Source: Chloranthus sessilifolius
Lineage: Eukaryota; Streptophyta; Magnoliopsida; Chloranthales; Chloranthaceae
NCBI GenBank assembly: GCA_021018995.1
Contig: CM037597.1
Coordinates: 35,838,936-35,902,935, forward strand
Reading direction: 5' to 3'
DNA length: 64,000 bases
In this document: positions 46,893 through 57,979 of the stretch, one piece after another
Layout: every line of letters starts with the position of its first letter
How positions within the stretch are numbered: position 1 is the first letter of the stretch
Notes under the pieces: model-generated
Told to the model about the DNA's origin: nothing
The model's input: the letters and a program-made list of their open reading frames with translations, nothing else
The model's database searches: none
Program-made: the position numbers and the translations under genes

Positions 46893-48372
46893 TACTCTGA
46901 GAGAGAAGTACCCCTGTGCTTCTGATGGCACCCCTAACCCTTTAAGAATCGCCTTAAACCCTAGGATCCCTTCCCAGACCCAACTTAAACCCTTCTGAGC
47001 ATTTGATGGGAAGAGAGCTACAACATTTTACATAGATCACTGCTGAGGATGAGCCACATACCATTGGAAGGAGGACTTCTCCAGCTTTCCAGCAAGCCAA
47101 AGATCACCCAGTTTGGAGTTGTGGTTCGAAGGATATAGCTGATTGAAGTTTTACATAAAATCATGACTTTTGCTCAGGCGTATGTATTAGATACGCCCAG
47201 CAAATCTGGCCCCATTTTGGTCAGGCGTATATATTATATACGCCTGGCATTTTTGGGCCAAATTTGGGCAGGCGTAAATAATACATACGCCCAGCATAGG
47301 TAGGGCCCACCACAGACACCCACCTTCTCAGGTCTCCTTTGGTTTTCATGGAAATCATTGTACATAAACTAGGCGTATGTAATATATACGCCCAGCTTAG
47401 CTATAGTAACTGTCATCAAATGCTCGAAATTCCTTCATCAAGTTTCACCTTTTGACCATCCCCTTGGTTGAGATGGGTGTCCTGCACCCCTTTTGAGCTT
47501 ATATGCAACCCTTAAGTCACCTATGGTCTCACCCCATCATCTGCCATTGAAATCGGTTCCCCAAACCCCTAGGACCCTAAAAACCTAGAAAACCTTAGAT
47601 GATAGATTACCTAATTGCTAAACTAATTAGCTCTTAAGTAACCCTCTAACCTACCTCTTCTCTATAAATAGAGAGGCACCCCCTCTTCCCAAAGGGTTGA
47701 AAAATTAAGGTTGAAAGTTGAGCTTAAGAGAGAGAACCCTATTGAGAGAAAGTTCCCTTTTATTTTGCATTCTTCAACCAGAATTCCCGCATGCTTAGTT
47801 CATCCCTTTTAATCCATTTCAACCATTAGATCACCCCTTTTTTACTCAAGTTTAGTCCCTAGCTTCATCCTACACTACCCATCTACCGAATCCTAGCATT
47901 AAAATCCATTCCCCTACCGTTTAAGCCATTTAAAGCCATCAGAAGCACACTGAAGCGAAGGTCTTCCATGGTGCAACAAGGGCCCGTGAGCTCCGGCTCA
48001 CCCCTCTCTTCCTCTACCTTCTTGGTGTTTCCTCCATCCAAGGATTCAAGCCGTTACACTGCCGAAATTTCGGTTTGGCTCAAAGCTTGATAGGACCATA
48101 TTGCCTTCGGGCAAGGGGAAGCTCCGCCCATAGATAGAGACCGCTATGCACGAGTTGATCGGGTGCCTAAACCCTTCCCGATTGATAACTGAAGCCCCTA
48201 CCCTAGAGTCTTTGGCAAAAACTGATAAATCAGAGTAATATTTAGCACTTCAGTGCTCAAAATATTGATTTAAAGGTTTCCCGGGTCACCAAAAGCTCCG
48301 GGTGGCAACTCTACATTTATTCCATCACGAGTACATCACCGCGACTAGTTCGAGAGAATCCATGGTCGCACA
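46893..48372 (+). repeat. TAT-type element 3' LTR
   Basis: Matches 25756-27255 and ends TCGCACA at 48372. The first 36 bases of the 5' LTR (TGCAGACACCC...) have no clear match; 46858-46892 is only weakly similar, so the 5' border is uncertain. It lacks a 12-base phrase seen in the 5' LTR (near 47990 it instead has GGGCCCGTGAGCTCCGG). Palindromes at 47177-47392, TATA box at 47663-47670. Confidence 0.85.
47177..47392. promoter_or_regulatory. Palindrome cluster 5 (3' LTR U3), 4 copies
   Basis: Copies at about 47177, 47224, 47271 and 47372; spacing identical to the 5' LTR cluster. Confidence 0.9.
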
Positions 48373-50008
48373 CAAGGGACGCATATGCAGCGTATATAGG
48401 AATGCATGTACGGATAGGCCGTCGTACCAGCCTAAGGGGTGCAGTCAAAAGAATCTAAAGGATTCACAATGCAAGTTCCACGTCAAAAGTCCATGCGTCG
48501 TATAAATCAACATTTCCAAGTGTCAATAATTCACATCTTTATATGACAGTCGAAGTAAATCCAAGTGAGTTTAAAAACCCTTTCCAAGTCTCACTTTTAT
48601 TATACGATAAGCTCAAAATAATATCAAAGGCTGTTAAAATTAAACATTTTCAAATGCATCTTTGCAAATCACAATGTAAGTACAAAGTTTAATCTCTAGT
48701 GTTCATATTCAAATTCATAAAAATTCCAGTTCTAGTTTCAAAGAACTCAAACATAAGTTCAAAACATGGTCAAACTTATCATATGCAATAATATCAAGGA
48801 ATTATGAACCGAAGTGAAATATGTAATTTTGCATTGAAGATCCTCTACCTTAATCTTGAGGTTGCGCGAAGCCAAGCAAGGTCCTATCGATGGCCTTCTG
48901 CCCTCAATCTATATCACAAGGACACAATGATGTATCAAGGATCAACTCCAATCACTAATAACTTAGATACATTTAAGTATTTTCTTAAAACCAAGGTTGA
49001 AACGAGCAAATTTATGATAATATAGAGTTTGATGCAACATTCCTCCTAAATTTTGACCTTTAAAACTTTAGATTCATGAGTTAGTAAATACACAAAAGTT
49101 GTAGAGTTTGTCGTCCTCTTTCGAACGCTAAAAAAATCGCATCAATTGGAGTTTAGGGTAAAACGTTATAGCTAAAATATTAAAGCAATATCGGCAAGCC
49201 CAGTCAAAATCGATTGAACGATTTAAAATCGGGTTCTAGCATCTCTAACTCATTTTTTCTTTAGATCTTAACCCCTCCTCTTAAATTTTCACACACACAT
49301 ACTATATTCCTAATCACATATGAGAAACACAACTTAAATCAAAATTCTTACCTCTTAATCCAACTTTTTTTTCACCGATCGGATCATCTTCTTCGTTGCG
49401 AAAAAGGGTGTCCAAAATCCCCATCGATCTCCTATGAGCTCCACGCACACGATCAAGCTAGCACAATCGTAGACAATCCTTTACGAAATTATTCACTTTA
49501 CATAAATGCCACCACGATCAAGTGAATTAACCCTATGGATTCAAGAAAAACCCTTTCTCTTCTCTCAAACCCTTCTCTTTTCTTTATCTCTCTCTCTAAC
49601 TCAAAACCCACAAATGTTTGCAAGCAGGTATGGCTTCTAAATGAAGCTTGATTTGTCTTATAAAAAGGGGGTCGGTTCCCATGTGAAACACAAACACACC
49701 CTTGGGTGTTATTTCTTAATCACCTAAGGTGTTTTGCTCCGGTGTGAAGCACATACACATTTCACTTGTATGTTCTACTTCTTATCCAAGGACTTAGGTT
49801 TGGTGTTAAGCCAATACGCCATACCTTGGTGTATGTCATCACATCAATTGATTACTTATCATACTTTGAATCTACACTTTCTTATCCACTACAAGTCAAC
49901 TGAACTCACACACTCATACTTTATTATTTTATCCTATTCGATGTGCGACCTGTTGAGCACGCACATCAAGACGTATTGTTCAAAGGGCTAAATTTTCAGG
50001 ATGTTACA
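48373..50008 (-). repeat. Outer element 3' LTR, part b
   Basis: Continues the outer LTR: matches 55104-56893 from GCATATGCA to GGATGTTACA. Compared with the other LTR it lacks about 150 bp of the self-complementary motif region (joined at about 49220). A TATA-like TTTTTATAAG on the minus strand is near 49661-49672. Confidence 0.85.
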
Positions 50009-51325
50009 TTCTTCTCACCTTATAAAATTTTCGTCCTAAAAAATTGTCGTAAGTAGTAACATGTTGATCGAACCTGATCATACACCAATTGGAAGATGTC
50101 CGTATCTCGATCTGAAGACTATTAAAAGCAATAGTTCTGATACTCACATCCTACATGAACACGCATATACGTATCCACAAGTAACATTCACATTGATTAT
50201 ACATCCTTGGGATGTCACATCTCATATACTTACTGGTTTCTCATTTAGTGTACACACGCACACACATATCTTAAATTCACATGCTTAACTTAATATTTTA
50301 AGACACAAGCACATCACTATGCTCTTAACGCATGCACATACATATTCACATCACTACATGCATGCCTTCGTAATCAAGTGTACATATTCAGAGTATTCCC
50401 TACTTCACACGTAATTTATTTTATGGATTCCTCAATCCGATCTAGCCTTAGCCACCCAATGTCCGGCTCAACCTAGGCATGGCCAAAACACATGCAACGT
50501 ATCATAAATGGTGTAAAATACAGAGTTTGGAAGCCTAATCATAGTTTATAAATAATTCATAAAGTAAAACCCAACAAAAGCCTAAATCAGCCCAAACCGA
50601 TCAAACGGTTTGCCCAAATCAATCAAACAGTTCTAAATCGTTCGAACAATTTCCTCTAAGAAAGTACTACAGTTCTTTCTAACATGGCAAAATCGATCGA
50701 ACGATCATTAATTCCGTTCGATCGATTTTGCCAACTTCAGAACCGAATCGAGTTCTCACTTCTAAAACTCATCCTCTTCACCATCCCTACCCTTTTCTTA
50801 CTCATTTTTCACACCTAACAAGCTAGATTCATAGCATAACACTATAATTTCACTTGAATAATAAAGCTTATCTTCCTAGTCGATCGGATCTCTTGATCCC
50901 AAGCTCCCTTCCACCACAAGGGTTTCACAACCCCAAATCTCCGATCTCTTATCGATTCAACGCTTTTAATTTGTATGCTTTCCAATCCACACACAATCAT
51001 GCACATTTAATACACAGCCTTTAATACCCAAGCATAATCGCTCTCCTCTTAAGTTTCTCAACTACCAACACATGATGTAATGAGAATTAAAGCCTCCCAA
51101 ATCCTTACAACTCACTCATGACTTGGGTATAAAGCATACACACTTAGATAGATGTATTATCAAACTAACTCTTATGACATACATACTCTTCCTTTCCCAT
51201 ATGACCTATCTAACTTAAAGCAAACAAGTAAGTCAAACAAGTCAATGTTTACCTAGTCCAACAAGTGACCAGTCGGGCACGCTTCCCGAGATACACTATT
51301 TAAAGTCTGAAATTTTTGGGATGTT
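50009..51325 (-). repeat. Related Tekay-type LTR fragment inside the outer element
   Basis: It begins next to the outer LTR with TTCTTCTCACCTTAT (minus strand: a purine-rich PPT-like AAGGTGAGAAGAA). It ends at 51325 with GGGATGTTACA followed by TTCCCTCCACCTTGG, a second PPT-like site. Its body resembles, on the opposite strand, parts of the solo LTR at 4599-7140 (for example TACATCCTTGGGATGT and CACATCACTACATGCATG). It carries a CGATCAAACGG / TCGATCGAACGATC motif region at 50590-50760. It is probably part of a 3' LTR of another element or an internal duplication. The start is not sharp. Confidence 0.5.
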
Positions 51326-52600
51326 ACATTCCCTCCACCTTGGGAATTTTTGTCCTCGAAAATTGCACTCAAGGGCTCCCCCATGCATGAGAGACCCACA
51401 CACAACAACACATCAACACGTCGATGGACGCAAACACAACAACACATCCTGCATAAGTTTAAACCACATATCCTACAAAAGTTACAAATCCACACATCCT
51501 GCCAAAATCCAAACCACATATCCTACACAACCCACATATCCTGTACAATTCTAATTTACATCCATGTTTCCACAATATGCTAAAAATTTTAATTGAACCA
51601 ACAAATGCATTCCATTTGATCAAAGAATACCGACAAAATTGCATGACAAAGTAGTCACAACAATCACGGTATAGGATCACCTATACAACGAGGCAGTCAC
51701 AACACCCACATATACCAAAACACAACAATAACTATAACATAGAGAACACCCAACTAAACTAAGCCATATCAAAACCATAGCATATATATCAAAACTGGAA
51801 AATATACAAAGCACAACCAACACATGTAATCACATCACTTGGTGGCGACCATGCCCCAATCGTAAAAGAAAATAGTGAGTAATGGCAACCATGCCACGAT
51901 TGTTTGAAAGGACACACTTCCAAGGTACCTGTTTTAAAGATTTACAAACATCCAAAAGTTAAAATATCAAATTTTGAAAATTTTCATGTGTCTCTAAATC
52001 AATCCAAGGTTCGCAGCTATCTCTCGGCAACCCCATCTAGGTATCCTCATCAAGATTCAACATCATCTAATCAGGTTTATCACAATATCCTACTCTTAAA
52101 GGAATTTTCGTTCTCGAAAATTGGCCAGACGTGAAAGCTCACTCGGCATATCTGCCATAGGCACTATAAAATTTAGCTATAACTACATAAGTTGATTTTA
52201 TCTACAACGGATTCATCAAAAAGGGTGCTAAGAAAGCTATTCGCATACATACCCACAATGTATTCACCAACCATCCCATCGAGCCCACACATCATAGCTA
52301 GATCTCCATAAACAAAAACTCTAAATGTTAATAAAACTAATAATAATTATCTTACATAATATATCATAAGTTTAGAAAATACATCTCTCAACCATAAATG
52401 CTAAGTCATAAGCTATCTATCACAACTAATGAGATGACGATAATATCCACAAAACATGGAAACACACCCCAAGACTTAACTCATTCATCATGACAAAGGT
52501 TATGCGATCATGCATCAAAATTGAACCATGATTTACAAATCATGTCCACAAATGAAACAAAACAAAACAAAATATCAACAGTCAAAGTGAACCTAGGGCC
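51326..52600 (-). other. Outer element internal region without pol
   Basis: No RT, protease or integrase motif is readable on either strand. TTTTTGTCCTCGAAAATTG at 51346 and TTTTCGTTCTCGAAAATTGG at about 52106 repeat a phrase that also follows the LTR at 50026 (TTTTCGTCCTAAAAAATTG), as if three element 3' ends were stacked. Confidence 0.5.
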
Positions 52601-52609
52601 TCTAAATAG

Positions 52610-53761
52610 ACGCTGAAGTTGTTCTTTCTTTCCTTGGTTTAGTACAGTCCCAGATCTGATGTCCCATTCAGCCACAATTGAAACAATCACCCGTAGTCCA
52701 CCGGCATCTCTCTGCCACATGTCGTCCCCCGCATCTTGAGCATGATTCACTCGGTGCAAACAAGGAAGTGTGGGAAGTTTGCTGTACTCGCGGTTCCCCA
52801 ACGGTCGTGGGATTTGTAAGGCAAAGGGGCACTGCAGGCATGGACATGGACGGTCTTGAATAAGCAGTGTGAGTAGGTTGAGGTGGTGCCGACATTAAGA
52901 ATTTTGGTCTCTTGCCTGTCAGCCCAGAAGTACTTGACCGCTCTTGATCTGCCTTATTCTTGTTCTACTGATCTCACCTTTTATACATATTATCTATAGC
53001 TCTCTCGACCACAATTGCCTTTCCCATCACTTCAGCATAGGTCTCTAGCTCAAACACCAAATCCTATCTTGCACATTTGGCCTCAAGCCTTCTTCAAATT
53101 TGCTGGCCATCATTAATTCAGTAGCCACTAGTGCGAACCTTGATAACCTCATAAACTCAGTACCATACTGCCGTACGGTCATACTTCCTGGCTCCAAATT
53201 AGCAAAATCTTTCTTCATCTCATTCCTCACTTGCTTGGAGAAATATTCTTTGTTGAGCACCTCAACAAACTCCGCCCAAGTCCATGGGCTATGAGGATTC
53301 TCAACCTCCCTCTTCCTCAGTACCGATTTCCACCACGGATCGGCATTACCTTCAAGCTGGAAGGAAGCCCATCCAACCTTCTCGTCCTCAATGCTCTGAA
53401 GTCTCTGTAGAAGTTTCTCAATTTGATTCAACCATTTTTCTGCTTTTAGCGGGTCTGTCTGCCCATAGAAACTAGGAGTTCTCAATCTCCTGAAGTCCAC
53501 AAATGATGAGGGTAATAATACTAGCAGAGGTGGTGGTGGCAGCTGCTGATGGTTTACATTATTGGTAGCCAGTAGTGTCGTCTGTTGAGCCATGGCAGTA
53601 GCCTGTTGAGCCATGGCGGTAGCCACAACTTCCATGGCCTGTGTCATCCTAACAACAACCTCATCTCTCTGATCTCTACTAGAACCCGTAGGGTTCTCAT
53701 CCCCACTTCTCACATTCCTATCACGACCACCTCTCGGTCGACCTCTACCTCTACCAGACAT
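52610..53761 (-). pseudogene. Outer element gag with zinc knuckles
   Basis: The ATG at 53761-53759 starts MSGRGRGRPRGGRDRN. The gag core follows: DFRRLRTPSFYGQTDPLKAE, KWLNQIEKLLQ, WWKSVLRKRE and MTVRQYGTEFMRL. The first 239 codons are open. A one-base frame change near 53060 leads into VFELETYAEVMGKAIVVERA. After a TGA in the IDNMYK region, the Pro-rich part follows and then CSRCGGRHVAERC and CFNCG-stop-MGHQIWDC, a CCHC knuckle interrupted by a stop codon at about 52665. The double-knuckle pattern is usual in Tekay/Del-type gag. Gag would form the particle; no enzymes are encoded nearby. Confidence 0.8.
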
Positions 53762-54080
53762 AATGATCTGTTATAATAAAACACAGGTTTCAATCAATAG
53801 CCAGTCATTATATTCGAATAGAACCTTCAAAACTTCACAATCTATGTCCTGACAGAACCTTGTCACATCTCTAGAACTACTACCATATTCTTACACCTAC
53901 AGCTAGGGCTCTCACTCTCATGGGAGACTTAACGCCTAGGATCGGACAAAACTTAAAGTCATTCAGAGACATGGCTCCGAATCAGTAGAAGGATTCAAAA
54001 TAGGGATTGTGAATCCCTCCTAAGTTCTGACAGAATTTCATGCCATCGCACATGAGGCCCAATAAGACCTAATGCCTAAA

Positions 54081-54092
54081 CCTCTTATACCA
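54081..54092 (-). other. Primer-binding-like site of outer element
   Basis: Minus-strand TGGTATAAGAGG two bases inside the right LTR resembles the TGGTATCAGAGC site that pairs with initiator tRNA-Met, with one central mismatch. It fixes the element's orientation. Confidence 0.65.
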
Positions 54093-54094
54093 AC

Positions 54095-56893
54095 TGTGAC
54101 AGCCTGAATTTTCTCGACCTGAATTTCTCGAGATATATATTTTTTTTCAACTTAAACCAAATGGGAAAACTTAGACCGCCAGATCGTAGATCAAAATCTG
54201 ATACAGAATACTTGGCACATCCATATATTTACAAAAATCAAAGCAATTATTTCATATGGCAGAAATAAAACCTCCAGATTTAATATCTAACAAGAACAAA
54301 ACTAAATAAAGACCAATTATGACCAACCATCACCTAACAATGGTGTACACTCATACGAATGTACCAAACCTTAACTCACCAAATCCACAAAGTACTAATT
54401 CTACGATCTCATAGCAAAGTACAAGTCCTTACGCGGAAGCTCCCTTCTTTTAGTATGTAATCCGGGCCCTCCTCAAAGCTACACCTATGACGTATAGTCG
54501 GGGTGAGCTAACATCTAAGCTCAATAGAGGGCATCCAATATAAACTTACATTTTTATGATATGGAAGCATAAATTTAATAACATGAGTTTAAAACCATCA
54601 TTCAAGACTGATTTCTAAAGCATTTATCATTTTCCTTCATTTCAAAATGAAATTTCAAATCATATACCTTCCAAAGCGGAGATTCATATTTCAAAATAGA
54701 CTTTCAAACATAACTTTCAAAGCACATTCCTTCCAAAGCAAAGTTTTATATTTCAAAACAAACTTTCAAAATATAACTGTCAAAGCATTTACTTGTCATA
54801 ATGGAGTTTCCTCAACACAGTATCGAACAAAAGATCCTTTATAAAATAGTTGGACATATCCAAGGGTGTCTAAGTTTCCAAACACAATTGCAAATAATGT
54901 CGAATTTGCAACCAAAACAAACACAAGGGCATCCAAAGGTGTCTCAACGTATCCAAGGGTGTCCAAAGTATCCAAGGTGTCTCAACGTATTCAAGGGTGT
55001 CCAAAGTTTCCAAGGGATGTAATGTTTCCAAGGTGTCCAAAGTTTTCAATGATTCCAAGGTGTCCAAGGGATGCAAGGATGTCCAAGGGATGCAATGATG
55101 TTCCAAAGGATGCATATGCAACATATGTATGAATGCGTGTACGGATAGGCCGCCGTACCGGCCCAGGGGATGTAGTCAAAAGAATCCAAAGGATTCACAA
55201 TGCAAGTTCCACGTCAAAAGTCCAAGCGTTGTATAAATCAACATTTCCAAGCGTCAGTAATTCACATCTTTATAGGGCAGTCGAAGATCCAAGCGAGTTC
55301 AGAAACCCTTTCTAAGTTCAACTTTTATTATACAGTAAGCTCAAAACAATATCAAAGGCTGTTAAAATTAAACATTTTCAAATGCATCTTTGCAAATCAA
55401 GATGTAAGTACAAAGTTTAATCTCTAGGGTTCATATTCAAATTCATAAAAATTCTAGTTCTAGTTTCAAAGAATTCAAACCTAAGTTCAAAGTACGGTCA
55501 AACTTATCATATGCAATCATATCAAGGAATTATGAACTGAAGTTAAACATGTAATTTTGCAATGAAGATCCTCTACCTCAATCTTGAGGTTGCGCAAAGC
55601 CAAGCAAGGTCCTATCGATGGCCTTCTGCCCTCAATCAATTTCACAAGCACATAATGATGTATCAAGGATCAACTCCAATCACTAATAACTTAGATACAT
55701 TTAAGTATTTTCTTAAAACCAAGGTTGAAACGGGCAAATTCATGCTAATATAGTGTTTAACGCAACATTCTCCCTAAATTTTGACCTTCAAAACTTTAGA
55801 TTCATGAGTTAGTAAAAGCACAAAAGTTTCAGAGCTCGTCGTCCTCTTTCCAACTCAAAAATCGCATCAATCGGAGTTTGGAGTAAAAAGTTACGACCAA
55901 AATACCGAAACAGTATCGGCAAGCCCAGTCAAAATCGATTGAATGATTTAAAACCAATTGAACGGTTACTAATTTCGTTCGAACGGTTTTCAAAACCGAT
56001 CAAACCATTTTCAAATTGACCAGAAACCTTCAGATTTCACTCTTAACAAAATCGCTCGATCGGTTACTAATTTCGATTGAACGATTTCGTCAGATTTCAC
56101 CCAAAATCGGGTTCTAGCATCTCTAACTCATTTTTTCTTTAGATCTTAACCCCTTCTCTTAAATTTCCACGCACACATACTATATTCCTAATTACATATG
56201 AGAAACACAACTTAAATCAAAATTCTTACCTCTTAATCCAACGATTTATTCACCGATCGGATCGTCTTCTTCATTGCGAAAAAGGGTTTCCAAAACCCAC
56301 ATCGATCTCCTATGAGCTTCACGCACACAATCAAGCCACTGTAATCGTAGACAATCCTTCACGAAATTATTCACTTCATATAAATGCCACCATGATCAAG
56401 TGAATTAACCCTATGGATTCAAGAAAAACCCTTTCTCTTCTCTCAAACCCTTCTCTTTTCTTTCTCTCTCTCTCTCTCTAACTCACAAAACCCACAAATG
56501 TTTGCAATCAGGTATGACTTCTAAATGAAGCTTGCCTTGTCTTATAAAAAGGGAGTCAGTTCCCATGCGAAACACAAACACACCCCTTGGGTGTTATTTC
56601 TTAATCACCTAAGGTGTTTGGCTCCGGTGTGAAGCACATACACATTTCACTTGTATGTTCTACTTCTTATCCAAGGACTTAGGTTTGGTGTTAAGCCAAT
56701 ATATCGTACCTCAGTATATGCCATCACATCAACTGGTTACTTATCATACTTTAAATTTCCTCTTTCTTATCCATCACAAGTCAATTGAACTCACACACTC
56801 ATACTTTATTATTTTATCCTATTCGGCGTGCGATCCGTCGGGCACGCACATCAAGACGTATTGTTCAAAGGGCCAAATTTTTGGGATGTTACA
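54095..56893 (-). repeat. Outer element 5' LTR (complete)
   Basis: The 2799-bp LTR is uninterrupted. It contains ~60-bp TTTCAAAATGA-type tandem units (54640-54800), CCAAGGTGTCCAAAG units (54930-55110) and the self-complementary motif region (55930-56100). A TATA-like site lies at 56541-56551 on the minus strand (TTTTTATAAG), followed by a leader with GAGAGAGAGAGAAAG. Confidence 0.9.
55930..56100. repeat. CGATTGAACGATTT / CGATCGGTTACTAATTTCG motif array
   Basis: Repeated words ATCGATTGAA, AATTGAACGGTTACTAATTT, CGTTCGAACGG, CCGATCAAACC, CGCTCGATCGG. Many are mutually or self-complementary and contain CpG. It is transcribed-side of the TATA-like site in this minus-strand LTR. Confidence 0.75.
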
Positions 56894-56927
56894 TTTTATT
56901 TCAAGAGGACGAGATAGTTGAAGGAAG

Positions 56928-57105
56928 AATGAAGAAAAAAGAAGAAAGAAGAAGAAAGAAAGAAAGAAAAAGAAGAAGAAAGAAGAAGAAGAAGAAGAAG
57001 AAAGAAAGAAAGAAAAAGAAGAAGAAGAAGAAAGAAAGAAGAAGAAGGAGAAAGAAAGAAAGAAAGAAGAAGAAGAAAGAAAGAAGAAGAAGAAGAAAGA
57101 TGAAG
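56928..57105. repeat. Purine (AAG/AAAG)n tract
   Basis: About 180 bases of AAG, AAAG and AGAAG units. Both strands appear open as an artefact of the repeat. Confidence 0.95.
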
Positions 57106-57243
57106 ACCAGTAAGCCATAAAACCCTCAAATGTGTTTTCTTTTTTTTTTTGTCCTAAAACTTGTGTTTTTTTTTTTCCTACTTTATTAACCACAGATGCC
57201 CTAAAATTAGCCTTGAAATCTTTTTATTTTTACCATAGTTGTC

Positions 57244-57246
<3 letters not shown>

Positions 57247-57298
<52 letters not shown>
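57247..57298. repeat. (AT)n microsatellites
   Basis: Uninterrupted AT tract of about 50 bases; a second tract of about 25 bases lies at 57391-57415. Confidence 0.95.
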
Positions 57299-57301
<3 letters not shown>

Positions 57302-57763
57302 GGAAAAAAAATCATCCTTTAAGCTACAGGTGCCTTAAAATCTTATTGTTTTATGTTTTCCTACTTTATATTAGCCACATGTGCCATCTATATATATATA
57401 TATATATATATATATGTCTTTTTTTTTGTCACAACTGCCTTAGAAAATCAGATTTTAAGCCACAGGTGCCTTAAAATCTGATTTTTTTTAATTTTTTTTG
57501 CCACAGCTACCTTATAATATATATATTTGATCTCTATTTATTGATATTTTTCTATGCCTGATTAATTAGTTGATTTTTTTTCTTCCTCTAGAAAAAATAT
57601 ATGTATTAAAAAATAGTAAAAAACTAAAAAAATAATATTATTAATGATTAATAAAAAATAAAAAATTTATTAATATTTAAAAATATATATTATAAATGGC
57701 CTCGCCATGGCATGGCGAGCCTCTTCGCCATGATCTCGCCACAACGCCTTAACTACCTTGGTA

Positions 57764-57895
57764 ATGACCTGGTATCAACCTTTCCATCATTGTTCTCCAT
57801 AGTGGGTTGCACAAGTGAGAGCTGGAGTTGAAGCGAATTTGGTGCCAAAGTCGTAAAGCATCTGATCTCCAAATATAGAAAGTGGGAGCGACTTG

Positions 57896-57979
<84 letters not shown>

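Larger units (their letters stand above)
25720..48372 (+). mobile_element. TAT-type gypsy element, 22.65 kb, nested
   Basis: Two LTRs (25720-27255 and about 46893-48372) flank gag-pol on the plus strand and two antisense genes. The outer LTR reads CTAAGG before it and CAAGGGACGC after it. TAAGG (25715-25719) and CAAGG (48373-48377) are probably the 5-bp target duplication with one change. Domain order PR, G-patch, RT, RNase H, archaeal-type RNase H, IN marks the TAT lineage, whose Ogre members reach similar sizes. In one 60-base LTR comparison (25861 versus 46999 region) I counted five differences, in another two. It inserted after the outer element, because it interrupts that LTR. Confidence 0.9.
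24705..56893 (-). mobile_element. Outer gypsy element (Tekay-like, gag-only), minus strand
   Basis: LTRs of about 2.65 and 2.80 kb, terminating TGTGACAGCC...GATGTTACA on the plus strand, are flanked by a perfect 5-bp duplication TTTTA (24700-24704 and 56894-56898). Gag lies on the minus strand, and the primer-binding-like site adjoins the right LTR, so the right LTR is the 5' LTR. No protease, RT or integrase is recognisable between 50009 and 54094. The left (3') LTR is split by the 22.65 kb TAT-type element. It is non-autonomous in its present form. Confidence 0.85.
56899..57763. mobile_element. GGCG-rich TIR element, right part
   Basis: It resumes after the TSD at 56894-56898 and contains an (AAG)n-type purine tract (56928-57105), T-runs and AT microsatellites. 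It ends GCCATGATCTCGCCACAACG then CCTTAACTACCTTG, the inverted counterpart of the left end at 24436. Without the nested elements it would be about 1.1 kb. Confidence 0.5.

Noticed and set aside
56785..57193. Long frames on both strands (Lys/Arg/Glu-rich and Ser/Phe-rich)
   Set aside because: Products of the purine microsatellite.
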